Source of the DNA: Rhizoclosmatium globosum
Lineage: Eukaryota > Chytridiomycota > Chytridiomycetes > Chytridiales > Chytriomycetaceae
NCBI GenBank assembly: GCA_002104985.1
Contig: MCGO01000013.1
Coordinates: 124,001 to 188,000 of the forward strand
Direction of reading: 5' to 3'
DNA length: 64,000 nt
Below, piece after piece: positions 43,472-55,729 of this stretch. How positions within the stretch are numbered: the first letter of the stretch is position 1; every line of letters begins with the position of its first letter. The notes beneath the pieces were generated by a model that had not been told where the DNA came from, ran no database searches, and was given only the letters and a program-made list of their open reading frames with translations. Both the position numbers and the translations under genes were made by a program.

Positions 43472-44044
43472 ATCGGAGTTTTGGTGAGCGACTAATTACA
43501 CATTGTCAAATGAGTGCAATTCTATGAAATAAACAGAAATCGGGAAATTGGTGACCTTGGACGTCTTTGTTGGATTATTGTTAACACGTTGATATAAGGA
43601 CAAGAAATGTAGGTTTTATATTCATCAAGAAATATGACTGAGAAGGATGGGTGAGTGTCCCTTTTTGACCCCAAGAAAATTTTGTGAGGCAAAGTCTCAA
43701 ATAGTTGCAAGAACTGTCTTCAAGGAAAATTGATTTCCTGGGTTGCTCTACAATAGATAAAGTTATGAAACAAAAGTTGAATGATCTTAAATTCAGATGA
43801 GAAGGTACCCTAAGTGGATTTTTGGTGGTATGGTTGATTGGCGAATCTCTGAAATAGTGTCAACAACACTAATTACGAACAGACACTAATTATTAATGGT
43901 CACTAAATACAGTGAACGGTGTAATGTGTTTTCAACAACCATCCATTCAGACCTGATGTAATAATGCTGATTGCAATTCTTGTAGGGAAGATCCAAGAAA
44001 AAAAGTGTGTAGAAGTTCAGTTTTTGATGAAAAGAACAATATAT

Positions 44045-44098
44045 GCATGGCAAAGAACATCTGCATTGCAAAGACCATGTGCATTGCAAAGAACATCT
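44045..44098 (+). repeat. 18-nt tandem repeat, three units
   Basis: Units GCATGGCAAAGAACATCT, GCATTGCAAAGACCATGT and GCATTGCAAAGAACATCT follow each other without gaps. Confidence 0.85.
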
Positions 44099-44192
44099 AA
44101 GAATAACCATATCAGCAATTATGTTAAATTTATTGATCCAGTATTAACTGGTGATCTCAGATGTTTAAGACTGTGTCCTGATTTACTTATAT

Positions 44193-44259
44193 TAAGATAG
44201 AGAAGCAGAGCTTTAACAGCTCGTACATACAGGTATTCCAACCGTTGGTTCGAATAGTT
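44193..44259 (+). repeat. Dispersed repeat A, copy 2
   Basis: 67 bp, three mismatches to 40809-40875 by eye, with the same GGTTCGAAT core. Confidence 0.7.
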
Positions 44260-44923
44260 TCTCAGAGAAAAGAAATAAACATTTCATCTTTAATTTCATT
44301 CTTCTTGATGTCTTGGACTGTTCCCGCTGTCCAACGCCATGTTTGAAGTGACACGCTAGAGCAGATGAAAGATTTGATTGGAGTAGTGCGATTGAAGGTT
44401 TGAGCAAAGTGATCTGGACCTGGTTTGCTCAGTCTGGCTCCTGCAAACTAAAACGTTTTATTACTGTTATTTGAGTCTGTTTTAGCTGGACTGGCTGTGA
44501 TCCACAAAGTGTTTCATCATTTGCAAAAGACATACTCAACACACTCACCGACATCTTTGTTTGAAGAGCTCCTTAAACGCCCATTGCGGGATCTAAAGTC
44601 TTACCTTGTCTTTCTTGCCAAGGTGAGGTGTTGGAGTTAATGTTTTCTCTGCATTGCAGAATTTTGTTGGACAATTGAGTTGGAAACGCTTATAACTTTT
44701 GGCCTATGGGTCACAGAAGGAAAATTATTACGTCTATATCATTTAAATATACGTTGCTTGAATGTAATAGAGCGTTTTTTTGCATTTTTACTTTTGTTTA
44801 AAGAGCTGGAAAATGCTTTGGCTCATATCATTGAATCAATCAAATGAACTCTTTTATTATATGACTAATACCAATTTCGCGCTCATTCTCTTTCCAACAA
44901 GTCACTACATGTGGTTCTAGTGA

Positions 44924-45035
44924 GTTTTGCCCACTACAGCCACCACTGACTCAACACACTCACCCAAAATCACTAAAAGCTCGCGCCAGCGGGCTCCAAC
45001 TCGTACCTTGTCGAAGCCCACTTCTGCTCGCTATA
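44924..45035 (+). repeat. Dispersed repeat B, copy 2
   Basis: 112 bp, same orientation and order after repeat A as copy 1, but 664 bp from it instead of 124 bp; mismatches cluster in the last 30 bp. Confidence 0.8.
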
Positions 45036-48000
45036 AACAGTTTGTACTATAACAAAATTTTTATTGAATGGTTGACGCAAAAGACGTGCATTCTACCAGC
45101 AATCAACATTTAAATCAATGAGGACTGGGGATATGTAACGGAATGATGCTTGTCTTGGAATGACAGTCAAGGTACATCTCCGGAGGTTTTTAGTTTTTAT
45201 AAGACAAGGGTTTTGAGGACAAATTTAGACACTGCTGTTTTGTTTTTCAAAACATCATCCACAAGACATCAACAAGATTGTATGGGCAAAATTTTGATTT
45301 GAGCAAATTCCGGCATTGGAAGAAATTTGGCACAAAGAAGAATAAGAGCATTATTCTACTCAATCATTAAGTTTCATAGCACGGACCTAACAGTTTTATC
45401 TGACGCTCCTAAAACTTATTCCTTTTTGATTGCAGTGTAATTGATTCCTAGGCCTTGATTGCCAGAATTGATGACTGCTTGAGGGCATGTGAAATCCTTG
45501 TATACAATTTAAATTTCATTTATCCTGGGTTGTTTTCTGTGAAAAAGACAACAAAGTCACTTGGACTACCTGCCCTTCTTAATTCTTGGAATAAAGTACA
45601 GAATGATTGTAGAGAAAAATAATGAACTACCAAGCTTATTCCATATGGGATCATTCCAACACCCAGAGCCGTTGTTGAAAGAATCACAAGATATGTGAAC
45701 TTGGGAGAAGAAATACTTGAGATTATGGCTTCCTTTTTTGTTGCTGAGAATCAGATGTGAAAACTGCAAGCAGTTGTAGAAGTTGGTCAAGTTTAACCAC
45801 AAACCATGAGAAATGAGTTCTGATTGGTGATGGTCTAGTTGAGTATAAAGACTTCAAGTAGACTGACGTTTTATTACAGATCAAAGCTAACCGATCACCA
45901 GCTGTAGTCACTCTATCCTACGCTATAGGTATTTTGCTATCTGAATGATTGGTCTTTGAAACTGAATGGCTGGTCCAGCAATTTATTCAACTTTTCAATA
46001 ATTATAACTGATTCAATAAAGCTCATTCATAAATAATGCATGTTTTGACTTTTGAACAAAATCACCCTCCACACCATTTGGCATATCCACAGGCTTGAAC
46101 CAGGACTAGGATTGCGTGTATGTTGTTGGAATAATGACACTTAGAAAGAGAGACAAAGTGTGGTTCCTGGCAGAGAGATGTTCAATAAGAAATTGAAAAT
46201 CTGTGGATGGAGTTGTTGTGCTTGAACTTCATAATGTCAACATTGCCAACAAGCTTGCAGAAATTAGCCTCCCAAATCCGTCCTGTCTTCAAAGTTTGCA
46301 ACATCTCATGGGAGCCACTTGCAGAGAGAGCCATAATTGGAACAGATGGAATTCAATAGCGGAGAGTTGATAGCTACTTGTGAGAAAGATGCCAGCCATT
46401 GCCTGCAGGCATCACCTGCATCAAGAACATTGTAGTCCTTGTTTGATTTGGATTCATTGTTAGGAAGTCGGTTAATTTCAACAGTAAAGAAGTCTACATG
46501 TTGAAAGGTTTTGGAAGTAATTTGTTGTATCACGTTTTTGGAGAAGGGTTAAGTCAGAACTGAAGATACGGAAAGTAGAGGCAGAGGCACAAACCTGAAT
46601 AGAGCCAAAGCCATGATCAAATTTTGGTCAGAGTTCTCCTTGTTTTGTCTGTCATCAATGTTTGGGCTCATTGTTTTACAAGGAGTGTGATCATTTCTTC
46701 CCATATCTTTATTCTTGTTGTTTCTGTACCCTGCAGCTCCATATATGTGTAGTTTCCTTTCACCAAGAAATTGTTTGTGCTAGAAATATATCTAGACCCT
46801 CCTAGTTTTTAAGGGAACCACCCTACTTCTGTTTTGATCTTAGAAGTGACAGTGTTTGTTTTGTTCCAAACCATTTTTCTGTACAGGAATCGAATAGTCT
46901 GGGAAATTGCTGACAACATAAACCTCTTCTAGATTAGGAAGTTATAACAACTGCAAAATATTCACATAGTCTGAATAATATTATTGCAAAGTGGTGTTTT
47001 CCTTCATATTTGTAGCTGATCTACAGAGTGGGTCTGGTAAAATGATTTATCACAGCAAAGTTTTGGTGCTAAGGTGGCAGGCATTTCAAACACAATGCAA
47101 CAAAGCTTTCTTCCTGAAACATATATGTTGCCCCTGGTATTGTGGGTGGCTCTCAAGTAAATATCAAAGAGAGAAGCAGTCAATTCAACAGTATATTATG
47201 ATGCTACAAATACGCATTGCTGTGACAATCATGTTACTATCCTTGAGAAGCCCTCCAAAGTTCAATGCAAGGTCAAAATGTAAAATGAATATTGAATAAC
47301 CAATCTTTTCTATCAACTTTCTTTTGAGTCCTCAAAACTTTGATTGTGCAGCAGAAATCATGAGTCATTTTTCACACCTGTACAATAAATTATGAAAGAG
47401 GGTAGTAGAATGGCTTAATCCAGTTGATAGAATCAAGGCTTTTTGAATAAACTTGAATATTTTTTTTGATTTGTATATGAATATCTTGTGATTTCCTTTT
47501 AGTTCAAGTTATGCTTATATATCATCATGGTGCACAGATATCATCATGTTTAACAGCACATTTGCACTTTGATATGCACCATCTTAATATAATTTCATGA
47601 ATCTTGGATCTTAATAACAAAACTAGTTAAAAGTAAAAAATTGACTGAAGGAATGCACTACTTAACAAAATTATCTCTATATCAATTCTGTCAACTACGT
47701 ATGTAGTTCTTAGTATTATTTTTAGTTCTTGCCCTTACTTTCAATTTGGTTCCAACAACCTTTACTGAATCCTACTCTGATATTGCGGTTTTTGTTCGCT
47801 TTTTTCGTTTGCGATTTTCAACATCCCCGCAACCCCCCAAAACTGCGGAGATGGCCTAGCGCTACAGCACCACCTTTGGCAGATATCCAAGCCACCGCAA
47901 TAGCAAGAGAACATATGAATTCATTAGTACAAGAAGTATTAGCGCCCTGCCATATTCCGTGACAGAGCACAAATCTATAGTAGTTGGGATGAACAGCCTC

Positions 48001-48621
48001 AGGTTTGCGACTTTGAGCCAGACACTCCCCAGCGCTTACCAGTTAGCATACACCTGTCCAATTAAGTGTTTTATTCAACTTAAAAGCAATTTGAGTCAAT
48101 TTGGAGTCAGGTTCAAGCGGAAGTTCATTTGGGTCATTTCCATGTTCTTCTTACGATAACTTGTTCTTTATTATTTATTCATCACATATCGTGCCATATT
48201 AGTTGGGTTTCTTAACATTGGAACTGATGTGCTGATGGAACTCCGCAACAAACTCGCAAAATGAAAAATTTCAAGGAAAATGACAATACAAACTTGCCAT
48301 TCCAAACTGAACAGAAAATTGACACATCTCCCAGCCAACAATTCACGTCAGTCTTGTGGTTCTTTCTTCCATGGATCATGAATGGAGCTTGGTGAAAGTA
48401 AAAAATGTTGTATAACCTCAACCAGACTCTTCTGCTTGGCTTAAAACTTGGCTGCCCCAGGAACTGTAGTGCAGATCAAATAGTTGCAACAGCACCTTAC
48501 GCTCTCACTGAGGACGTTAAGATCAACCAATTGCTTTTAATTGTTACTTTGTCTGGCACACTTTTGTGGTTTTAAATTGAGAGAAAAAACAAAAGGTTGT
48601 AAATCCTTCAAATGCTACTGT

Positions 48622-50737
48622 TCACATATTCAACTTCCAGAATAAGCGCCAAGACTCCTCTTTTCGTCCTTTCCATACAAGATTCCGTGCATGACCAATT
48701 TCGAGGCCTAGAAAACCCATGTAACACCATGGATCAATAACTGACTTTGAATATTCCGCAGCATCAAGTTTCAGCGAGTTCATCCCCAATTCAATAGTCT
48801 CTGCTATATGAACATTATGTGATTCCATCAGTTTTCCACCACATCCAGCAAGTAATTCCACTTCTTCCAACATCACTTCCATCGCCTTAACAATAGGTTC
48901 ACTTTGATTTTTTGTACCCAGTCTCTTTTTCACCTCCAACAGCCACCTCAATCGATCGCGCAATAATTCATTGTTGAAACCGTGCAATGAAGCTAAAACA
49001 ACCCACTGCGGATCCATTCGACATGCCACAAACCATAATGTGATAAACGCTTCAAATATGCCAAGAGATCCTCCGTAAATACTGTACAGTTCCTGCTCAT
49101 TCTCTGGTACTCTATTCTTTCCCTCTCCGCTTTCCATATAGTCGAAAAATCCAACGAGTGACGATATCCTCCACGCAGCGTCAATACATCGCTTTGTAGC
49201 GTTTAAAATCATTCCTTGGTGCTCGTCACATCGGTCGACCAGAGCGACAACACGTCAGAAACATAATTGGCCTGTAAAACACGGAAATTGTTGACAGGTA
49301 ATACGTATTAAGACCGAAAACTTCGCCTTGGTGGTTGGATACCTCTACCATAAATCGAGATTCGTCAGATGGAGATATCCTTCTTGCGTCGTCGAATTGA
49401 AAGAGATATTGCGGAGGTATAGAGGCGTGAAGAGTGAGCAAACGATCTGTCGCTGGACCTCCGGCTCTTGCTTTTATCAATAAGTCATGAACGGAACTTG
49501 GTGGAAGAGAATACGATTGGCGGATGGTTCCAACCAGACTCATCAACTCGGCTTCAAACTTGGCTACTACAGGAAACGTTGAACCCACGTCCAAGAAAAC
49601 TGGGCGCGGATCATATACTTGTGAGGGTACTTTAACGCTATCGCTGATAAGGTTGAGTTCAATGGGATCTGGTGAATACGACCTAGCAATGCAGTATTGA
49701 CTATGCAGGACATAAAATATTCTCCGTCGTTCTTCTTTTTGTCGAGGACTTAAATGAAATAACCATGGTGAGTCGTCTGGATCGACATCCATTTTCAATT
49801 CATTGCTCTCCAAGATCCTGCTCGCCAATGTCTAGAATATTGAAGTTAAATCAATTTACAAGTTCACAGTGCTTTCCACAAAAATACCTCGAGCATGAAC
49901 ATGCATGAAAAAGTACGACATGATGACATCAACAGAAGAACTAGCATCAGCTCGGAAAAAAGCTTTCCGTGCGCGTCGATAGTAGTTCAGCTCCAGTTTA
50001 TTCCCTGGCCCTTCGGATCTGTTGAACTTTGCTTGCAACGCTCGACAGCAAAGAATCAGGCTGATACCACATTCAGTATTACGTACTTGATATATATAAA
50101 ATATCCTCACCGCCAGACAGCGGGTCGATGGAAGTATTCACGCAAGAGACTTTCGATATCAATCATAGAGTTCAATTTGATTGATCCATCAGAGCTGTTT
50201 GTATAATGATTGTACACGAGTAGCCAATCATCGACTGTTGGCATGAGATCTGGGTCCTCCAGCTGCATAGCGGGATCTTCGAAATCTTCCAGGGGCGTCT
50301 CAAAGGCGGTGACGTAACGTTGGAGTACTGGATTGATTGGATAATAATTTGATTGCACTTGATTGTTCCAGACGGCACTGTTCATATGCATCAAGTCGTT
50401 GGTGAAACTGAATGGTGACAGAGTTGCTGACGAAGTGGATGGAACTGAGACAGGAGATAGTACATCTCCTAAGCCTAATTCCAAATCGTTAGCGTCCTCA
50501 ATAGTCCCTGAGACTTCTGCGGCTTTTCTGTGGCAGAGTTGATGTCGGAGATAAGTTCAATGGGGCTGGCTATTGAGATGGGTCTTACTGAGGTGGCTGA
50601 TTTATGTATACACACTTGATCCCTTTTCGCTTGCAACTGACACAGCCATCAGGGTCCTTTGAGCATGCTTTGTTATGCCGTCGGCATTCGTCACAGTTTC
50701 GGATCTTTGGCAGTCGCTGGGGTACAATGGAGCTCAT
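48622..50737 (-). CDS. Single Zn2Cys6 transcription factor, divergent paralogue D (one frame break)
   Basis: Exons 50737-50589, 50527-50111, 50060-49880 and 49831-48622 (minus). One zinc cluster only (Cys 15/18/25/32/35/42: NCDECRRHNKACSKD ... CVSCKRKGIKC). The rest shares the family blocks: LEDPDLMPTVDDWLLVY, YYRRARKAFFRAD, MDVDPDDSPWLFHLSPRQKE and, at the end, WKGRKEESWRLFWKLN. Intron positions after the W-R and before the DVDPDD block match A-C, so it is a relative that has or kept one cluster. Near 49215 one extra base breaks the frame (tga after GRPM) while the next frame continues with CDEHQGMILNATKRC. Assembly indel or recent loss of function. Confidence 0.65.
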
Positions 50738-50993
50738 TGGTGGCGTGATAAGAAAATCCTTAAACAATATTTTTCAGAGAAACAAGGAAATCTATGAAGC
50801 ACAACCTATCACCAACTGATATTCTCGTAATTCCCAGCTCAATCGATCAGATCTCATATAGAAAACGCCAGCACGTCCCAACTCAACTTAAATTCAAACT
50901 CCCCATTACGATTGAAGTAAAAGGCGGGCGAATTCACCAAGACGTCATCTCAAATCTTTACACCAAGTTCACCACTGTATTCGGTTTTTATTT

Positions 50994-53135
50994 TTAAACT
51001 CTGAATTTGGACTTCAACTCCAAGACACTCTCTGGGCTGAAAGTCAAAGAAGAGCTATTCTGAGAAAGGTGTTCAAATAATTCCTTGATGACTGAACAAG
51101 AGATTAGATGGCAAAGATATAACCATGTTTGGCTTACCCTGCTTGTCCTTTGATCCACAGAATTTAATGTTCATTGCAAATCTGTCAACAAGGCTTAATC
51201 CCTCCAATATATCGTACAGAGCCTGAGGGGTTTCATTGCTATTTCACATTTAGTTTTGAAAATAGCCAGAAAAACAGGTATACCATGTGTAATACTTATT
51301 CAAAACTTCAATAATTTTGATCAAGTACTGAGATTCAAGGGATGTTTTGAAAATGGCTCGGAAGGATCTTGGCTCAATTGACTATGAAAGAAACCAATTA
51401 ATAACTCTCAACAACTGCATATAGGTTTCTCACTTTGATAAGAACATAAAGAGCTTCCAAGCTATTCTTACGATTTTTCCATTCGAGTTCAAACTCAAAC
51501 ATTGATGTTGGGGGCTTGATGGTTGGAGTTTGCTCAGACTTTTGTTTGGATTCTGAAATCGGTGGTGGCGACGTAATTTCTTGTACTTCGGTTATCAATC
51601 TGCTTTGCGGAGGCAATGTTTTCGTCGTCAACGTAATTTCAATATCTTTATCTGGGATGTCTTGGGAGTCAATGGGTACAATATTCAGAAAAGTAGACCG
51701 TGATTTTGGTTCAAGTGTTTCATGAATGACGGAAGCTGATTGGACTGATGAATTGGGCTGATTGGTCACACTAATATCATTATTTGCGATAGTGGACTTT
51801 GTCTGTAGCTGAATAGAGTGACCACGAATTGGCGCACGAATTTCTTGGGATTTGTCCGTCTTTTGAGTAATTTCTGGTGGTGTGACGGCCGTATCATCAA
51901 GTGACACAATGAGTGGAGTATTTCGAGGCGTCTGATGCTGGATTTGAATGTCACGAGGCGTCTGATGCTGGATTTGAATGTCATTTTGGAGGTCGGAGTT
52001 CGTCGTAAGAATGTCAGAGTCAAGAAGGGCAGACGAAGGTTGTGTTGATCCTGGAGCAGAATATGCTTTTGCATCACCGACCTCAATTATTTCAACCCGT
52101 CGGCGAACTTGTTTAGCGGCTGTATTTTGAGTAATAGGCTAATGAAGATTGTAAGCTACTGTTGCAATCAGGATCTCAAGTCACCTTCTTGGACGCTTTT
52201 GCCGCAGACATTGCGTTTGTCAGCTTTACTAGCTCTTGTTTGACCGATGCATTAGTTGGCTCTAGAACGAGAGCCATATCCAAATCTGTTGCGTGAATTA
52301 AAACCCCATTCATTTTCTATCGACGCAAACGCACCCTTTTTTGCTCCAGCAAGATTTGAGCCCGATTCGTGTCGAGCGACGCCACGTCTCCAGAGCGCCT
52401 TGACATTCTTTGGATCGACTTCCAACACCGCAGTACAGTCTGCCTCAGCCTTTTCAAAGTCATTGAGCTTCAAATATGTCATGGCTCTGGGGCGTTGTAT
52501 TAGAGAAACAAAAATGATAGAATGAAGCACTATGTAGGTTTACCTATTGCCAAGAACAAGAATATTCTCTGGGTTTAGCTTCAAACTCTTTGAGTAAGCC
52601 TTGATTGCCTTGGTATAATCACCCTTTTTGAAATAAGCATTCCCCTTTTCTTTCTCCATTAGTGAAGATTCGAGTCTGAGTTCCAGTTGTTCTGGAGATT
52701 CGGTGGTTGTTTCCATCGTTTCAAACCTAGTATCCTTCATTGCAGCAGACGACGAGTCCTCAGAGTCAACTTTCGTAATTTCGGCATCCTTTTAACAGCC
52801 ATAAGAAAGTGTATTGACAGTTGAGAAGGGAACTGAGTAAGACATACCACATCAAACTTGTCCCAAGCACGATAATCATAAGCTTTGATACGCTGTGGTT
52901 TATCTGGTACTGCATCATCTTTCTTTAAGCTCCGCACCGGTGGAGGTGCAAGTTGCTGTTTCGTAGCTTTCGGTTCCTTTGTTTTGACGTCCTTTTCCCA
53001 AGCGAGAAGTTCTTTGATTTGGCGCTGAGTTTCTTCGGCGTTTTGGCGGACGAGAAGGGCTGCTTCGAACGACGAGTCTTTTGTTGTTGTTTGTGTTGTT
53101 TGAGCGGGTGAGGACATTGACACAGAGCTCAGCAT
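50994..53135 (-). CDS. RPAP3: RNA polymerase II-associated protein 3 homologue
   Basis: Eight exons (53135-52848, 52788-52544, 52486-52335, 52285-52185, 52138-51434, 51381-51284, 51238-51138, 51091-50994) join to 595 aa. An N-terminal helix (RQNAEETQRQIKELLAWEKD) precedes three TPRs (KGNAYFKKGDYTKAIKAYSK, AMTYLKLNDFEKAEADCTAV, KALWRRGVARHESG). A long Gln/Thr/Ser linker leads to the RPAP3_C domain (MFEFELEWKNRKNSLEALY ... RAIFKTSLESQYLIKIIEVL). RPAP3 is the HSP90/HSP70 adaptor of the R2TP complex, assembling polymerases, PIKKs, snoRNPs and, in flagellates, axonemal dyneins. SPAG1 is the nearest alternative. Start codon is 30 bp from divergent CSN1. Confidence 0.88.
51924..51983 (-). repeat. 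Perfect 30-bp tandem duplication in RPAP3 coding sequence
   Basis: Two identical 30-bp units (51924-51953, 51954-51983) encode DIQIQHQTPR twice in the linker. Confidence 0.9.
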
Positions 53136-53165
53136 TTGTTTTGTTAAAGTTTTGAAAAGAACTCG
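53136..53165. promoter_or_regulatory. 30-bp bidirectional start region between RPAP3 and CSN1
   Basis: Only 30 bp separate the two divergent ATGs. A later Met of RPAP3 (53117) would widen this to 48 bp. No TATA element is seen. Confidence 0.4.
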
Positions 53166-55028
53166 ATGGACATTCGGAGTGAGGTGCGGGTCCTTTGCTG
53201 CGTTTGTAGATTCGAATTGGTGTTGATTTAATTGCAGAATACTCGAACGGCGGTTGCGATTCCTGCGTCAGCGAATGCGCTTGTTGGTGCGATTGACTTG
53301 GACTCGTACATTGCGAACTACAAAGGTATCCACTTGACAGCCACCCTCTTTCGATCCTCGCTTTCTCTGTCGAATGTGATTTGAAAGGGATCGGGGTCTG
53401 ACTGTGTGGCTCAGACCCTTTGTCGGTGTGGATGTTGTTTGGGTGGGGACTGACTCTTTCGTTGCACAGGCCATTCCCGCATTGCCAGGCTCGAGTTCAT
53501 TGCCGACGTGTGTCCTCCCCTTGCAAAAGAGTCTCTCGCAATTGCTCTCGAAGACATCAAGTCAACAACGCTCAACACAACCAAATACGCTGCATTGGCT
53601 CACAGATTCGCCACTGAACACAACCAAAACTCTTCCTTCAAAATCGATCAAACTTGGATTGAAGAAACTGCCAAACGGGCGAGAGCCACGTCGGACAAAC
53701 TTGACGCTGAGCTCAAAAACTACAAGAGCAACTTGATTAAAGAGTCCATCCGGGTTTGTTCGCGTACATATACAATGTTCCATCTGTTTGATACTTGTGC
53801 TCGATTTAGATGGGACACCAGGACCTCGGTGATCATTTCTATGCATGTGGAGATTTGGCTAGTGCACTGAAATGCTACTCCCGCACCCGTGATTACTGCT
53901 CTACTGCCAAACATGTTCTTGATATGTGTTTCAACGTTATCAAAGTTAGTGTCGATCAGCGCAACTTCTCTCACGTGCAGAGTTATGTCATGAAGGCAGA
54001 ATCAACTCCTGATCCAACTGCTACTCCTGTTTCGGCTACTGCACCGGCTGCAACCAGCCCAGTAAATATCGATACGTCCCGTCAATTGCTTTTGTCAAAG
54101 TTAAAATGCTGCATGGGTCTGGTGCATTTGGATGCAGGAAAGTTCAAGTCCGCAGCTCGTTCCTTTTTAGAAGTGGGCCCTGAGATCATTGGAAGATACA
54201 CAGAGGTATTGTTTTAATTAAGATCGTTAAAATCCTCGATTTTCTTAAGTGTCTAACGAATTGTAGGTGATTGCGGCTGCCGACATTGCAAACTACCTCG
54301 CACTCTTCAGTCTCGCCACCTTTGAACGCGCAGAAATCAAAAGCAAGATTATCGACAACCCTGTCATGAAACAATTTTTGGAGCTTGCTGATCCAAAGCT
54401 TCGGGATGAAGTTCTGGGAGGGTTTTACAATGCTCGTTATGGAGTTTGTTTGGAAGCCTTGGAAACTCTCAAAGTATGACCATAGTCATAGCTGATAAAT
54501 CTCTAACCCGTCTCTCTGTAGCCAACTTTCCTCTTGGATATGTACCTGAACTCACATATTCCTCAACTCTACACCTTGATTCGTCGCAGAGCCATAGTCC
54601 AATACATTCATCCATTTGAAGCTGTTGACTTGAAGAAAATGAGTGTTGCGTTTGGTGGTAGTAGCTCGGAAACGGATGTAGCTTTACTTGAAAGCGAGGT
54701 CGCCAACTTAGTTAGCGATGGAGTCGTCAAGGCTCGCATTGACAGCCACAATAAGGTTCGCCCATAATACCCCCTTTTGGTCGGCTATTCTAACCAATTG
54801 CCTTCCCAGATTCTAAGAATCAACAAATCAGACAAGCGAAATGTTATGTTTGAAAAGACAATCAAGATGGGCGACGAGTATGTCAAGCAAGCCAGTTTCC
54901 TCTTGTTGCGTGCAAGCTTGATGAAGCAAGATATGTTTGTTGAAGCACCCCATGCTGAATTTGGCGAGAGAGAACGAGGAGAGAGAGGCGACAGGGCTGA
55001 TCGATACCAGAATCGTATGATGGCTTGA
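53166..55028 (+). CDS. CSN1: COP9 signalosome subunit 1
   Basis: Seven exons (53166-53183, 53238-53325, 53470-53753, 53810-54205, 54267-54473, 54522-54755, 54810-55028) give 481 aa. The order is the RPN7/TPR-like helical repeat ([44 protein letters not shown]) then the PCI winged helix ([40 protein letters not shown]) and a charged tail ([15 protein letters not shown]). CSN removes NEDD8 from cullins in the nucleus. RPN7 of the proteasome lid is the main alternative, but the C-terminal tail and the YARTRDYC-type signature ([14 protein letters not shown]) favour CSN1. Confidence 0.88.
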
Positions 55029-55075
55029 AGATGGAAGTTTGCTTTATTTGACATGAATTGTGGAATATGATACAT

Positions 55076-55667
55076 TCAAAACGAGCCATCGTCGACTGTT
55101 ACAAAGAACTTGATGTAGCCAAGAATGGTCAAATAGATCATAACACCTCCCGTCAAGGACAAATACATAGCCATAACAGTAATCTACAGTTATGTCAGCT
55201 ATTGTTCTACAAAGAAACAGGAATTACCAGTCCAGAGTGCGCCAAGACAAGGGGAAGTCCTAAGCTTATACGTCAGCAATGCTTCCTCGAATAAGTTCAC
55301 GTACCGACTCCAGACACAACAAAAACACTTGTCATAAAGTATCCAGTCTCCAGAATGCCTCTACGTAATTTGGGTCAGGGCGTTTTTCAAAACTTCCAAT
55401 CCTCACACCTGTTGTCATCCGAAAAGTAGTCGCTGTTTCCTGCAAGTCGTTTGCAAACCCAGTTTGGAATCGGAGCCAAAACGTATGTGAGCACAACAAG
55501 AAGTGGAAGCCAGTTGCTGTGACGATGTCTAAGCCAAACGCTGCGGGATACCCTTTGGTGCTTGTTTACCTGTATAGCGCCGAGGATAATACGACTAGTA
55601 GAATTCCGACACTGAGACTGAAAGCGAGTGCAATGATTGCAGCCATTGGATTTGAAGGAGAGGACAT
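55076..55667 (-). CDS. VPS55: Vps55/LEPROT family membrane protein
   Basis: Five exons (55667-55570, 55516-55409, 55360-55305, 55259-55228, 55183-55076) join to 133 aa, the family's size. Four hydrophobic segments: AAIIALAFSLSVGILLVVLS, NWLPLLVVLTYVLAPIPNWV, YFMTSVFVVSGVGLPLVLAH and VMIYLTILGYIKFF. The PIPNWVCKR loop and GDYFSDD-like loop (NSDYFSDDN) are family hallmarks. Vps55 works with Vps68 in late-endosome-to-vacuole traffic. Confidence 0.88.
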
Positions 55668-55729
55668 GATGAAGATGTACTTTTTTTTTCAAATAAATAA
55701 AAAAAAAACAAGAAGGAATAAAGAGATAA

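Larger units (their letters stand above)
43475..48621. other. 5-kb gene-poor, AT-rich region
   Basis: No ORF with domain support or consistent introns on either strand. Holds second copies of dispersed repeats A and B, an 18-nt tandem repeat and long AT-rich tracts. A minus-strand frame at 46306-46533 and a following 50-codon ATG frame are open but unrecognised. Confidence 0.5.
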
